Program-made: the position numbers and the translations under genes | Assembly: GCF_000173655.1 (NCBI RefSeq) | Contig: NZ_ABZU01000016.1 | Location: forward strand, 1 to 46,423 | DNA from: Corynebacterium amycolatum SK46 | Lineage (GTDB): Bacteria > Actinomycetota > Actinomycetes > Mycobacteriales > Mycobacteriaceae | Direction of reading: 5' to 3' | Length of the DNA: 46,423 nt | The notes under the pieces: generated by a model | What the model saw: only the letters and a program-made list of their open reading frames with translations | Told to the model about the DNA's origin: nothing | Databases searched by the model: none | In this document: one piece after another, positions 26,757 to 37,268 of the stretch | How the letters are laid out: the number at the start of each line of letters is the position of its first letter | How positions within the stretch are numbered: the first letter of the stretch is position 1

Positions 26757-28559
26757 CTACGACTCAGACTTGGTCCCCGACTCCTCTGATTCCGACTTTT
26801 CGCCAGACTCAAACTCACCTTCAACGACCACATCGGACTGAATAACCAGGCGTCCCTCTTCATCGTGGGTGTATTCAAGACGTGGCAGCTCATTGCCCTC
26901 TTCGTCGTAGCCCGGCGCGGGTGCGGCTTCGTGTTTCTCCAACTTCTCTGGAGTATCGGTCTTGCTCCACTGTCGCGTGACCGGCTTGCGCACGGCCATA
27001 TGGTCATCGCTCATGCCCTTGACCAGGGAGTACATCATCACAAAGTGGAGGAAGAAGAACGGTACACCGATGACGATCACCGCAGATTGCAGCGCTTCCA
27101 GTGCAGTTTCACCGGAAATCAGCAACAGGGAAGCTGCCACGGCACCAATCATGACTCCCCATAGAACTCGGTAGAAGGTTGGAGCCTTGTTCTCCTCACC
27201 GGTGGACATCATGTCCATGACCATTGACGCGGAGTCGATGGATGTGACGAAGAAAATCATGATCACTAAGAGCGCAAACACACTGACAAGCGTCGTCAGC
27301 GGGAACTGCTCCAGGAGGATAAAGAGCGCCGGCGAGGGGTCTCCGCCTTCGACGACTGGTTTGGTCAAAATGCCCGGCTGCTCGTTCTCTAGCTCGAAAC
27401 CTGCACGGCCGAAGATGGAGAACCACATAATCGACACGATTGTCGGCAGCGCAATCACACCGGCAATGAACTGACGGACTGTACGGCCACGGGAAATACG
27501 GGCGACGAACATGCCCACAAATGGCGACCAGCAGATTGTCCAGGCCCAGTAGAAGACCGTCCATGCGCCCTGCTTCCAATTCGGGTTGACGTCGTAGGAG
27601 TCAGTCCAGAACATGATGCGCGGCAGCGCATCCAAGTAGACACCTGTCGTATCGACGGTCTGGCGCAGCAGCGTCAATGTCGGGCCCATTAGCAGTACGA
27701 AGACCATCAATGCCATGGCGGCCCAAATATTGGCGTTGGACAGCACCTTAATGCCCTTGTCCAGACCACGTGCCACGGAGATTGAGGCAATCACGATGAT
27801 GATGGCAATCAGAATGAGCTGCACCATCGAGTTTTCCGGGGTACCGATTACACGAGCAGCACCGGAGTTAATCTGCAGCGCACCCATGCCCACCGATACC
27901 GCGATACCGACGACGGTACCGATGATGGCGACGGCGTCGATAAGCTTGCCCGGCCATGAGTAGATGCGGGCACCGAGCAGCGGCGCGAAGATGGAGGAGA
28001 CGCGCGGCGGCAGGTGACGCTTGTAAATGAAGTACCCCAGCGCGAGCCCCGGCAGCGCCATGATGACCCACATGTGAATACCCAGGTGGTAGATGGTAAA
28101 TGCCATCGCAGTGTTCTGAGCTTCACGGGACATTGGTTCATCACCAAACGGCGGGTTAAAGGCGTGGTTGAGCGGTTCAGCCACACCCCAGAACATCAGC
28201 ATGGAGCCAGTACCGCCGGCGAAGAGCATGCCGAACCACTCGGCGATGGTGTATTCGGGCTCTTCGTCGTCATCGCCAAGCTGAATGCGTCCATAGCGGG
28301 ACACAAACAAGCCGATGAGGAAGATAAAGCTTGCCGAGACACCGCCGATGAACAGCCAGCCCAGGTTAGACGTAACCCAGTCGGAAGCGGCCGAGTAGGC
28401 ATCCCGAGCCGTATCGCCCAACGCTACGGTCACTGCCACAAAGAGGACAATGAAACCCATCGCTGTCGTGAAGATCAACGGGTCGGTCGGCAGGTTCTTG
28501 AGAAAACCGCCCGACTTCTTTTCTTGCTTGTTTACTTGTGGCGTTTCTGTCGAACCCAT
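26757..28559 (-). CDS. BCCT-family transporter (betaine/carnitine/choline type)
   Basis: A 600-residue transporter with 12 expected helices. The signature of helix 8 and its loop is clear: WTVFYWAWTICWSPFVGMF followed by VARISRGRTVRQF. The helix 3 region reads AGGTGSMLMFWGVAEP; in sodium-coupled BetP this is GMGIG and in choline carriers GMGID, so the third glycine position here is Met, leaving substrate and coupling ion uncertain. The C-terminal tail of about 80 residues is strongly acidic with little basic sequence, unlike the osmosensing BetP tail. Probable compatible-solute uptake (inference). It is divergent from phoD. Confidence 0.88.
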   Translation of the reverse strand: MGSTETPQVNKQEKKSGGFLKNLPTDPLIFTTAMGFIVLFVAVTVALGDTARDAYSAASDWVTSNLGWLFIGGVSASFIFLIGLFVSRYGRIQLGDDDEEPEYTIAEWFGMLFAGGTGSMLMFWGVAEPLNHAFNPPFGDEPMSREAQNTAMAFTIYHLGIHMWVIMALPGLALGYFIYKRHLPPRVSSIFAPLLGARIYSWPGKLIDAVAIIGTVVGIAVSVGMGALQINSGAARVIGTPENSMVQLILIAIIIVIASISVARGLDKGIKVLSNANIWAAMALMVFVLLMGPTLTLLRQTVDTTGVYLDALPRIMFWTDSYDVNPNWKQGAWTVFYWAWTICWSPFVGMFVARISRGRTVRQFIAGVIALPTIVSIMWFSIFGRAGFELENEQPGILTKPVVEGGDPSPALFILLEQFPLTTLVSVFALLVIMIFFVTSIDSASMVMDMMSTGEENKAPTFYRVLWGVMIGAVAASLLLISGETALEALQSAVIVIGVPFFFLHFVMMYSLVKGMSDDHMAVRKPVTRQWSKTDTPEKLEKHEAAPAPGYDEEGNELPRLEYTHDEEGRLVIQSDVVVEGEFESGEKSESEESGTKSES

Positions 28560-28744
28560 TGGTGGGGTCAGCGCCTTTCGCTTCTAGATCGACTGTCCTT
28601 TGCAAAGACAGCTCGAGAGTCTTTTCCTCCCAAGTCAATTATCTACGTTACAAAAAGAACCCCAGCGATTCTCAGTAGCTGAATCATTGCACTGCACATA
28701 CGACTTTTTCCTTCGAGTTCACGCTGGTTTAACTGAACGTCAAA

Positions 28745-30355
28745 GTGGAAAACCTATCGTTCGACTCCATGCAGCTTTCCCGTCGCAGCGCTCTACGTTT
28801 AGGCGCATCCACCGCACTTGCTACTTCAGTCACGCTCGCTCATGCCTCTGGAGCTGCCGCTTCAGTTACACCGGGTTCGCCGTCACTGGTCTCCCCAGGG
28901 CTACTGCGTTCTCGGCCACAGCTCACCCACGGCGTTGCAAGTGGCGATATCCGCGGCGACGGCGCATTAATTTGGGCTCGCTCAGACCGCCCCGCCCACA
29001 TGGTGGTTGAAACTGCTGCAACTGAGAGCTTCCAGAATGCCAAGGTATTTCGCAGCAACTCTCTGTTAACTCCAGACACCGACGGCACCGGACGTCTACG
29101 TGTCGTCGGTCTCGAGCCGGGACAGGAAGTCTTTTACCGCGTCACGCTCGAAGAGGCAGATACTGGAATTTGCTCTGATCCCGTTATTGGCACCTTCCGT
29201 ACTGCCCCCAACCGCGCATCCAACATCCGATTGCACTGGTCCGGTGACGTCGCAGGTCAGGGTTGGGGAATTAACGACGAAATCGGTGGCTACACCGGCT
29301 TTTCCACCATGCTGGAGCGCAAGCCCGACCTATTCATTCACTCAGGCGACACCTGCTACGCCGACGGTCCGCTGGATGAATCCGTCACGCTTTCCGACGG
29401 CACTGTGTGGCGCAACCATGTCACTCCGGCCAAATCCAAGGTTGCTGAAACTCTCGAAGAGTACCGTGGCCAGTACTCCTACAACCTCATGGACAAGAAC
29501 TACTTGGCCTTCAATGCGCAGGTTCCGCAGCTGGTTCAGTGGGATGACCACGAAACGGTCAACAACTGGTACCCCAACGAAATCCTTGACGATGATCGCT
29601 ATACCGAGCGCGACGTCAACACTCTGGCCAAGCGCGCCTACCAGGCATTCCATGAGTGGCAGCCAATTGATCAGCAAATGGCTGTAGATGGGCGCGTCTA
29701 CCGAAAGGTTTCCTATGGCCCATTGCTAGACATCTTCATTCTGGATATGCGCAGCTACAAGGGAGAAAACACTTCCAATAATCCGCGCTCGACAACCGAA
29801 GAACCAATCCTCGGCGAGAAACAGACCACCTGGTTAATCGACTCCCTCAAGGACTCCCGCGCGACGTGGAAGATTGTTGCTAATGACCTACCGCTTGGAA
29901 TCATCGTCCCCGACGGCGACGATGGTGACCAAGAAAGCGTATCCAATGGTGCCGCCGATGCGCCTGCAGGACGTGAACGTGAAATCGCCCGCCTGCTCAG
30001 TGCCATTAAAGATGTTTCAAATGTCGTCTGGCTCACCGCCGATGTGCATTACACCGCGGCTCACCACTACAGCCCAGAGCGCGCACAGTTCACCGACTTC
30101 GCACCCTTCTGGGAATTCGTCTCCGGTCCGCTTCATGCAGGCGCTTTCGGCCCCAACGAAATGGATTCGACCTTCGGGCCGAAGGTGGAATACGTCCACG
30201 CACCGGGTAAAGACAATGCCAACGCCGACCCCACACAGGATTTCCAGCACTTCGGCGAAGTCGACATCGACGGCGACTCACGCGAGATGACCGTCCGCCT
30301 GCTCACCACCCGCGGCACCGAGTTGTGGTCGACAACGCTAAAGCCAAAAGCGTAG
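28745..30355 (+). CDS. phoD: PhoD-family alkaline phosphatase / phosphodiesterase, Tat exported
   Basis: Secreted metallophosphatase of 536 residues. A twin-arginine signal (SRRSALRLGAS, then a hydrophobic stretch to AHASGAAA) implies folded export with metals. The N-terminal PhoD domain holds TLAHGVASGDIRGDGALIWAR-like sequence (TSGVASGD pattern), and the metallophosphatase core shows HSGDTCYADGP, QWDDHETVNNW and TADVHYTAAHHY. GTG at 28745 is used; ATG at 28769 directly before the Tat motif is equally possible, and neither has a clear ribosome site. It would release phosphate from phosphoesters outside the cell. Gene lies alone between two divergent or convergent units. Confidence 0.88.
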   Translation: MENLSFDSMQLSRRSALRLGASTALATSVTLAHASGAAASVTPGSPSLVSPGLLRSRPQLTHGVASGDIRGDGALIWARSDRPAHMVVETAATESFQNAKVFRSNSLLTPDTDGTGRLRVVGLEPGQEVFYRVTLEEADTGICSDPVIGTFRTAPNRASNIRLHWSGDVAGQGWGINDEIGGYTGFSTMLERKPDLFIHSGDTCYADGPLDESVTLSDGTVWRNHVTPAKSKVAETLEEYRGQYSYNLMDKNYLAFNAQVPQLVQWDDHETVNNWYPNEILDDDRYTERDVNTLAKRAYQAFHEWQPIDQQMAVDGRVYRKVSYGPLLDIFILDMRSYKGENTSNNPRSTTEEPILGEKQTTWLIDSLKDSRATWKIVANDLPLGIIVPDGDDGDQESVSNGAADAPAGREREIARLLSAIKDVSNVVWLTADVHYTAAHHYSPERAQFTDFAPFWEFVSGPLHAGAFGPNEMDSTFGPKVEYVHAPGKDNANADPTQDFQHFGEVDIDGDSREMTVRLLTTRGTELWSTTLKPKA

Positions 30356-30372
30356 GCGCACTGTTCAACAGC

Positions 30373-30410
30373 GCGTGGCGGTAGCCACTAATTAGTGCGT
30401 TCCGCCACGC
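30373..30410. terminator. Hairpin between convergent phoD and thiF
   Basis: Perfect 9-bp arms GCGTGGCGG (30373-30381) and CCGCCACGC (30402-30410), with the palindrome CACTAATTAGTG in the loop. The right arm lies within the last codons of thiF and runs into a GCTTTACGACG motif. The U-tract is poor. Confidence 0.5.
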
Positions 30411-31590
30411 TTTACGACGGTCCCCTGCCCCGCAGCCTGCCAGGCCACAATGCCTCCGTCCAGGTTGATGAGCTCCGGCGTGGGGCCATCAGCCTCAGTC
30501 TCGCTGGCCAACAGCTCAATCGCCTGTTGCGAGCGGGCTCCCGAGTGGCAGTGAATGATGACTCCCTCTGTCTCAGTAGCGTCGCCGTCAGCCTGTGCAA
30601 GTGCCTCATTCACCGCAGCCCACCCACGGCTGCGAATGTCGCCGAGTGGCACAAGCACAGATCCGGCAATGGCAACCTCCGCGTGCTCTTCGGGCTCGCG
30701 TACATCGATGAGAGGCATTCCCTCGGCAAGAAGCTCGTGCGCCGTGTTGGGACCAATGCTGCGCACACTCTGCTCCGGTTCCTCCTCATCCTCGGACCAC
30801 GAAGCTGCGCACACCTGCGCAATTTCGGTCAAGTCGGAAACGGGTTCGCGCTCCGGGTCGGCTGCAAAGGACAGTGTGCGGGTGGTCGCCTCCAGGGCGT
30901 CGATAAGCACGAGCTTGCCCACCGCGACCTTGCCGACACCGGTGAGCACCTTGATTGCTTCGACGACCATCATGGAGCCGATCTGCCCGACCATTGCGCC
31001 GAGGACACCGCCTGCGGCGCACGACGGCACGGAGCCGGGGTCCGGGATGTCGGGGTAGAGATCGCGAAGCATGGGGCCGTGGCCAGGCCAGAAAACGGAC
31101 AGCTGGCCTGCGAACTGCAGGATTGTGGCCCAGACCAGCGGCGTTCCGGTCAGCTCCGCGGCATCGGAGGAAAGGTAGCGCGTGGCGAAGTTGTCCGCAC
31201 CGTCGAGCACTACATCGTGAGTGGCGAAGAGCTCCTCGGCATTGTCGACGCTTAACCTGCCGACGATTGCAGTCACCGATGCCTCGGAGTCGAGGCGCCG
31301 TACGGCATCCGCGGCGGATTCGGCCGGGCGACCAATATCGGACTCACGGTGAATGACCTGGCGCTGAAGATTGGATTCGTCGACCACGTCATCGTCAATG
31401 ATGGTGATGTGTCCGACCCCTGCACCGGCCAGGTACAACAGCGCAGGCGATCCCAAGCCACCAGCTCCGATGACAAGGACGCGGGCGGCTCGCAAAGTTC
31501 GCTGCCCCTCGGCACCAAAGCCCGGAAGTGTTAGGTGCCGGGCATACCGGCGCAGGTCGCGGTCCGATAGGTTGACACCCTGCTCAGCCA

Positions 31591-31591
<1 letters not shown>
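30392..31591 (-). CDS. thiF: ThiF/MoeB-type adenylyltransferase fused to a rhodanese domain
   Basis: A 399-residue E1-like enzyme that adenylates the C-terminus of ThiS and helps load sulfur. The ATP domain has VIGAGGLGSPALLYLAGAG and DDVVDESNLQRQ; the catalytic-type Cys is in PSCAAGGVLG. The rhodanese domain at about 285-395 has the persulfide Cys348 in IIHCHSGARS. Only three cysteines are present in total, so the two CxxC zinc pairs of E. coli ThiF are absent. Its ATG overlaps the thiG stop by one base. It is last in the thiO-S-G-F operon. Confidence 0.92.
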
Positions 31592-32699
<1,108 letters not shown>

Positions 32700-32712
32700 A
32701 AGCGAGCCTCCT

Positions 32713-33909
32713 CTAATCGCTGAAGCGGAATGGATTGACGGCGGAAAGAAGCGCCGGGTCGTTGTCAATTTCCCGACCTGCGACGACGTCGGCCGTGAGC
32801 TTGGAGCCGATGGCCGTAAGCAGAATGCCGTGACGGAAGTAGCCGGTGGACACGGTCAGTCCTGGAGCCACGCGGCCAATCATGGGGACATCGTCTGGGG
32901 AGCCGGGCCGGGCGCGGGCGGTCATCTCGTAGATTTCGCAGTCGAGAATGCCGGGCACCAGGCGGTAAGCGTCGCGGAGTAGCTGGTGGACTCCTTCGGC
33001 GGAGACACCGGTCAGGTCATCTTCACGCGAGGTTGCGCCGAGGACGACGGTGCCGTCAGCGCGCGGAACAATATAGACCGGACGCCCCTGAACCACACCG
33101 CGAATAGTGCGAGTGACCAGCGGCTGCAGGCGCTCCGGCACACTCAGACGCAGCACATCCCCATAGACCGGGCGCAGTGGCAGATTCAGTTTCTCCGGCA
33201 GGCCAGTGATGTCGGCGGTGTTCAGCCCCGCAGCCAAAACGACCTCATCGACGAGGTAGTCATTTCCGTCCGTCCCGCGCAGACCGATGGCGCGGCGGGG
33301 GTCGGCATCGGAAGCGTAGATAACCTCTTCCACGCGAGTGCGGATGACGCGGTCTCCCAGAATGGTCAGCAACGCCTCGGCGAGCAGACGCGGATTGACC
33401 TGGTGGTCTCCCGGAATATCCACCGCACCAACACAGCCCGGCCCTAACGCTGGTTCTGCCCGGCGCGCCTCGGTGGCGGTGATGCGGTTGATCTCCATGC
33501 CCATGTCATGCTGCAGCTCAACGAGCTCGCTGAGTGTCTGCCGGTCTGCGGCATCACCCGCACAAACAAACGTGGAATTCTCGATATAGCCAACATCGTG
33601 GCCCGATTCCTCGGCGATGGCCAGGGCAAAGTCGCGGTAGAGCTTGCCCGACTCCACCATCAGCGGATACAGCGTCGGCTGATCCCACACGACTTCGGCT
33701 ACCGGCGCCAGCATGCCAGCTGCGGCGAAAGTTGCGCCGGAAACGGGCTCAGCGTCGAGGACGGTCACATCGAATCCCTGGCGGAGTAGTCTCCATGCCG
33801 TCGCCAAGCCAATAATGCCCGCACCTGCGATAACAACGCTTGACGACGTATCCCCTGCGCCACCCTCACTTATCGAGGTAGCACCCATAGCGGCAGCATT
33901 CACTGCCAT
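32713..33909 (-). CDS. thiO: Glycine oxidase
   Basis: FAD enzyme that oxidises glycine to the imine used by ThiG. The 398-residue protein has the dinucleotide motif VVIAGAGIIGLATAWRLL at about 25-42, GATFAAAGMLAPVAEV, a C-terminal GATSREDDLTGVS loop and RPGSPDDVPMIG followed by YFRHGILL. The ATG at 33909 lies within the 3' end of a TPP riboswitch, with AGGGAGG as ribosome site. The open frame continues to 34176 through the riboswitch and is not coding. First gene of thiOSGF. Confidence 0.94.
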   Translation of the reverse strand: MAVNAAAMGATSISEGGAGDTSSSVVIAGAGIIGLATAWRLLRQGFDVTVLDAEPVSGATFAAAGMLAPVAEVVWDQPTLYPLMVESGKLYRDFALAIAEESGHDVGYIENSTFVCAGDAADRQTLSELVELQHDMGMEINRITATEARRAEPALGPGCVGAVDIPGDHQVNPRLLAEALLTILGDRVIRTRVEEVIYASDADPRRAIGLRGTDGNDYLVDEVVLAAGLNTADITGLPEKLNLPLRPVYGDVLRLSVPERLQPLVTRTIRGVVQGRPVYIVPRADGTVVLGATSREDDLTGVSAEGVHQLLRDAYRLVPGILDCEIYEMTARARPGSPDDVPMIGRVAPGLTVSTGYFRHGILLTAIGSKLTADVVAGREIDNDPALLSAVNPFRFSD

Positions 33910-34013
33910 TCCTCCCTCCGGCGGCATAACCCGCATCAGGTAAAAGCGGTCGGCGTTACTCGCCCTCTCAGCCAGCGGCATCTCATCGATGCCGAGTACG
34001 GCTCCCGCGGAAC
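33908..34013 (-). promoter_or_regulatory. TPP riboswitch (THI element)
   Basis: On the minus strand the conserved blocks read GGGAGCC, a P3 hairpin CGGCATC/GATGCCG, GGCTGAGAGGG, then TACCTGATGCGGGTTATGCC and CCGGAGGGAGGAATG. These are the TPP pyrimidine- and pyrophosphate-sensor signatures. P1 appears to pair GTTCC (34009-34013) with GGAAT, which includes the ribosome site edge and the first two bases of the thiO ATG, pointing to control at translation. Confidence 0.93.
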
Positions 34014-34076
34014 GTGGTACTCCCCCATCATATGACTTCGGACTCTCCGCCACGACACTGCATCCCCAACCTCGCC

Positions 34077-34082
34077 TAACAT
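34077..34082 (+). promoter_or_regulatory. -10 box of thiE, predicted leaderless
   Basis: TAACAT lies six bases before the thiE ATG at 34089, too close for a leader or a ribosome binding site. The transcript therefore would not contain a riboswitch. Confidence 0.5.
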
Positions 34083-34088
34083 GGGGAC

Positions 34089-34871
34089 ATGAACGCCTCA
34101 TCAGCCGCCACTCGCACAACACGTCGCGCCCTGCTTGCCGACGCCCGCCTGTACCTCTGCACCGACTCGCGCGCATCCCGCGGCGATCTGCGCGAGTTCC
34201 TGCACGCCTGTTACGAAGGCGGCACCGACATCATCCAGCTGCGCGACAAGAGAGTCGACACCCGCGACGAGATTGCCGCCGTGGAGACCCTCGCCGAGGT
34301 CGCCGCTGAACACGGCAAGCTCTTCGCCGTCAATGACCGCGCCGACATTGCCGCACTGACCGGCGCAGACATTCTGCATGTGGGTCAGGAAGACCTCACA
34401 ACCGAGCAGGCCCGCCAGATCGTTGGTCCCGAGGTTCTCATCGGCCGATCCAACCGAAATCTGGACATGTTCGCCGCCTCGCTTGCCGACGATGGCATCG
34501 ATTACGCGGTAATCGGCCCGGTGTATGCCACCCCGACGAAGCCCGACCGTCAGCCCGTCGGAGTCGACATGGTCCGTGAAGCTGCGGCACTGGTACGGAG
34601 GGTGCGCGCTCAGGGTTCAGCGGAGTCCCACCAGGATTCCGTGGCCGATATTGTGCGCCCACACGACCGCAGCGCAAGTGACCCGGTCAAGCCATGGTGG
34701 GCAATCGGCGGTATCAATGCCGAGACCGCCGGCGAAGTTATCGGCGCTGGCGCGGAGCGCATTGTGGTGGTTCGCGCACTGACCGAGGCAGCGAATCCGG
34801 AAGAGGCAGCGCGTGCTCTGCGCGCTGCGGTTACAGGCGTCGACGGAATCGACAGCCACGGCGACAAGTAG
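34089..34871 (+). CDS. thiE: Thiamine-phosphate synthase
   Basis: Joins the pyrimidine and thiazole moieties to thiamine phosphate. The 260-residue TIM barrel has YLCTDSR, GGTDIIQLRDKRVDTRDEI, FAVNDRADIAALTGADILHVGQEDL, IGRS, GPVYATPTKPDR and WAIGGINAET. A polar insertion at about 175-205 (RAQGSAESHQD onwards) lies before the WAIGGI strand and lengthens it relative to typical ThiE of about 220 residues. It is divergent from thiO, whereas in C. glutamicum thiE is, to my knowledge, in the same operon. It ends 11 bp before the convergent ktrA. Confidence 0.94.
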   Translation: MNASSAATRTTRRALLADARLYLCTDSRASRGDLREFLHACYEGGTDIIQLRDKRVDTRDEIAAVETLAEVAAEHGKLFAVNDRADIAALTGADILHVGQEDLTTEQARQIVGPEVLIGRSNRNLDMFAASLADDGIDYAVIGPVYATPTKPDRQPVGVDMVREAAALVRRVRAQGSAESHQDSVADIVRPHDRSASDPVKPWWAIGGINAETAGEVIGAGAERIVVVRALTEAANPEEAARALRAAVTGVDGIDSHGDK

Positions 34872-34882
34872 CAATCAGCGCC

Positions 34883-35584
34883 TTACTCTCCGGCGAATGT
34901 CTCCAACTGCCGAATGGCACCCGAGACAATCAGGAGGTCCCCTGCGGTAATACGGTCGTCGGCAAGCGCAGGGCGGAAGCGCTGACCGCGCTTTTGAACG
35001 GCGACAACCGTAATCGGTGCGCTCTGGTTAATCTCCGCCACCGTCTTATCCAGGCAGTGGATTGGCGGCGCGACCTTGCCCACCGCGTAATCGCGATCGA
35101 ACTCCAAGAAGTCCTGAACCTTGCCGCCGATTAGGTGCGCAATACGACGGCCGGTGTCGGCCTCCGGGCGAATGACATGGTGAACACCGATTTGGCCCAG
35201 AATCTTGGCGTGGGCCTGGTTATCGGCCTTTGCCCAGATTAGCGGTACGCCCATGTCCACCAGCGCGGACGCGGTCAGCAGCGACGCCTCAATGTCACTG
35301 CCGATGGCAATGACCACGCGTTCGGCTTCATCGACACCGAGCTGCTTCAGTACTTCCGGCATGGTGGTGTCGGCGGTGACCACGTGGTCGAAGGTCGAGG
35401 ACAGCTCCTGAACCACCTTTTCGCGGTGATCTACACAGAGAACCTCGATACCACCAGCAACCAGCTCCTCGCCGAGCGCCTGTCCGAAACGCCCCATACC
35501 GAGGATGACCACAGGCGAAGAGCTGGCTTGGTTGGAAAAATGCTCCACAAAACCAGCAAACGGGTTAAATTTCGAGTTAGCCAA
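34883..35584 (-). CDS. ktrA: KtrA/TrkA-type potassium channel regulatory subunit
   Basis: Cytosolic RCK protein of 233 residues that gates KtrB in response to nucleotides. The Rossmann motif VVILGMGRFGQALGEEL is at about 26-42; Asp in CVDHREKVV binds ribose; the RCK_C domain (about 150-233) includes VAPPIHCLDKTVAEI and DRITAGDLLIVSG. TTG at 35584 is preferred: AAAGG lies seven bases upstream and it overlaps the ktrB stop by eight bases. An ATG at 35611 is the alternative. It is cotranslated after ktrB. Confidence 0.88.
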   Translation of the reverse strand: MANSKFNPFAGFVEHFSNQASSSPVVILGMGRFGQALGEELVAGGIEVLCVDHREKVVQELSSTFDHVVTADTTMPEVLKQLGVDEAERVVIAIGSDIEASLLTASALVDMGVPLIWAKADNQAHAKILGQIGVHHVIRPEADTGRRIAHLIGGKVQDFLEFDRDYAVGKVAPPIHCLDKTVAEINQSAPITVVAVQKRGQRFRPALADDRITAGDLLIVSGAIRQLETFAGE

Positions 35585-37007
35585 TGAAGGGCCTTTCTTC
35601 CGGAAAACCATAGATGCGCTGTCGTGGCCGAGCCGCCAGGGCCGTCGCCAAGGCGATAGGACCCACACGACCAGAAAACATCAGCACGATGAAGATTGCC
35701 TGTGCTGCCACCGGCAGGTCAGCGGTGATACCTGTGGAAAGACCTACCGTGGCGAAGGCACTGACTACTTCAAACAGGATTTGGTCAGTAGAAAATTGTG
35801 GCGCTAGGAAACTGACGGCGATTACTGCCAGAAAAACCTGGCCGATACCGAACGCAAGAATGACAAGGGCCTGGCGCAGCACCTTTGGGTTGAGGCGCCG
35901 CCGAGCCACGGACACGGAGGCATCACCGCGAATCTCCGCGAGAACAGCGGCGAGAATGACTGCCGACGTCGTGATTTTCACGCCACCTGCAGTACCACCG
36001 GTGCCACCACCAATGAACATGAGGAAGTCAGTACCCAGCAGTGTGGACGGGTGGAAATCCGCGTAATCGAGCGCGTTGAACCCCGCGGTACGCGGGCTCA
36101 CACCAGCGAAGAATGAGTTGAGTATCTTCTCCCCCGTGGTGAGCCCAGACATGGCATTGGACCACTCCCCAAAAGCCACCATGAGCGTACCCAAAGCAAT
36201 CAGCAGGATGGTGCCTTTGATAGTGAAGCGAGTAGTCAGAGACCAACGTTTAGGCAACTGCCCTCGCGTGCGGACACTAAGCCACGCTTTCAGGTGTCGC
36301 CAGGCCTCGAGCAGAACAGAAAAACCCAGACCACCAACGATAAGAGAAAAGGCCAGCGGCAAAAGTATCCAGGCATCGCTGTGGAACCCAATGACGTTGT
36401 CCGTATACAGAGCAAAACCGGCATTGTTGAAGCTTGAGATGGCATGGAACAACCCCTCCCACGCAGCCTTTCCCCAGCCATACCCGTATCCGGAGTGGAA
36501 CCGCAGCGTAAGTGCCACTGCGACTACAAACTCCACCAACAGAGTGAAGCTAACGGCAGCACGGACAACCCACGAAATCTCGCCCATGTCCATGCCGCGG
36601 CCTTCAACGCGGGCACCGGCACGTCGGTTAAGACCGAGCCTTCCCGCAACGAAAAGGCCAAAGAGTGAAGCCAAGGTCATGAACCCGAGACCACCCAGCT
36701 GAATCAACAACATGATGACGACCTTGCCGAAAGTCGACCAATGGGTGGCCGTATCTACGGTGATCAGGCCGGTCAGGCTTGTTGCTGAGGTGGCTGTGAA
36801 CAGCGCATCAGACAGCGCCGTGGGCAAACACATATCCCCAGGGCTCGGGGCACACTGCCCCGTGGGATGGCTATTGGCCGCCGAAATCGGCAGCATTAAC
36901 AAAACCGTGCCAGCGGTTATCAGGGCGACATAACACCACACCACCAACGTTGTGGGACGAACTCCCCGACGTGATTTAGTGGTCTGCCGCGACAGCGTAA
37001 TCACCAT
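35577..37007 (-). CDS. ktrB: KtrB/TrkH-type potassium transporter membrane subunit
   Basis: A 476-residue protein with four M1-P-M2 repeats. The pore loops are visible as ATSATSLTGLIT, SSFNNAGFALY, VSPRTAGFNALD and SAFATVGLSTG, each keeping the selectivity glycine. GGGTGGTAGGVKITT is the gating loop of M2C3. It imports potassium coupled to sodium or to membrane potential (family knowledge) and is gated by KtrA encoded just downstream. The gene starts with ATG at 37007, although the frame begins close to a GTG-rich stretch; no strong ribosome site is seen. Confidence 0.92.
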   Translation of the reverse strand: MVITLSRQTTKSRRGVRPTTLVVWCYVALITAGTVLLMLPISAANSHPTGQCAPSPGDMCLPTALSDALFTATSATSLTGLITVDTATHWSTFGKVVIMLLIQLGGLGFMTLASLFGLFVAGRLGLNRRAGARVEGRGMDMGEISWVVRAAVSFTLLVEFVVAVALTLRFHSGYGYGWGKAAWEGLFHAISSFNNAGFALYTDNVIGFHSDAWILLPLAFSLIVGGLGFSVLLEAWRHLKAWLSVRTRGQLPKRWSLTTRFTIKGTILLIALGTLMVAFGEWSNAMSGLTTGEKILNSFFAGVSPRTAGFNALDYADFHPSTLLGTDFLMFIGGGTGGTAGGVKITTSAVILAAVLAEIRGDASVSVARRRLNPKVLRQALVILAFGIGQVFLAVIAVSFLAPQFSTDQILFEVVSAFATVGLSTGITADLPVAAQAIFIVLMFSGRVGPIALATALAARPRQRIYGFPEERPFIG

Positions 37008-37168
37008 CGGAACGTTAGTCCTCGTGGCCAGCGGTGTCGAGGGGATCCGAGAATTCTGCCCCTTACGCGTACCCGACTAATAGGGGAACTGCCTTACACC
37101 CCAGGCACAGTTGCGATATCCCGTACACAATTCGCGCCCAATCCCCGCCCCCCACACCCCACCCCGCT

Positions 37169-37198
37169 TTGGCTACTGCGGAAACCTTGAGTTATGGT
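37169..37198 (+). promoter_or_regulatory. Promoter of trpL-trpB
   Basis: TTGGCT (37169-37174), an 18-bp spacer, and TATGGT (37193-37198). The -10 box ends seven bases before the leader-peptide ATG, so the leader peptide seems to be translated from a leaderless transcript. Confidence 0.5.
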
Positions 37199-37205
37199 CA
37201 GATTC

Positions 37206-37268
37206 ATGATGACACCCCTGATGAACACACCCGCGCCGTGCGGCGCACAGTGGTGGTGGCTCGCTTAA
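37206..37268 (+). CDS. trpL: trp leader peptide with three tandem Trp codons
   Basis: A 20-codon ORF, MMTPLMNTPAPCGAQWWWLA, with three consecutive TGG codons at 37251-37259 just before its stop. It acts by ribosome stalling when charged Trp-tRNA is scarce, which switches the downstream hairpins. ATG at 37206 or 37209 may be used. It lies about 180 bp upstream of trpB. Confidence 0.9.
   Translation: MMTPLMNTPAPCGAQWWWLA

Noticed and set aside
33910..34176. Longer thiO start at 34176
   Set aside because: The extension would translate the TPP riboswitch; ATG 33909 follows the ribosome site AGGGAGG.
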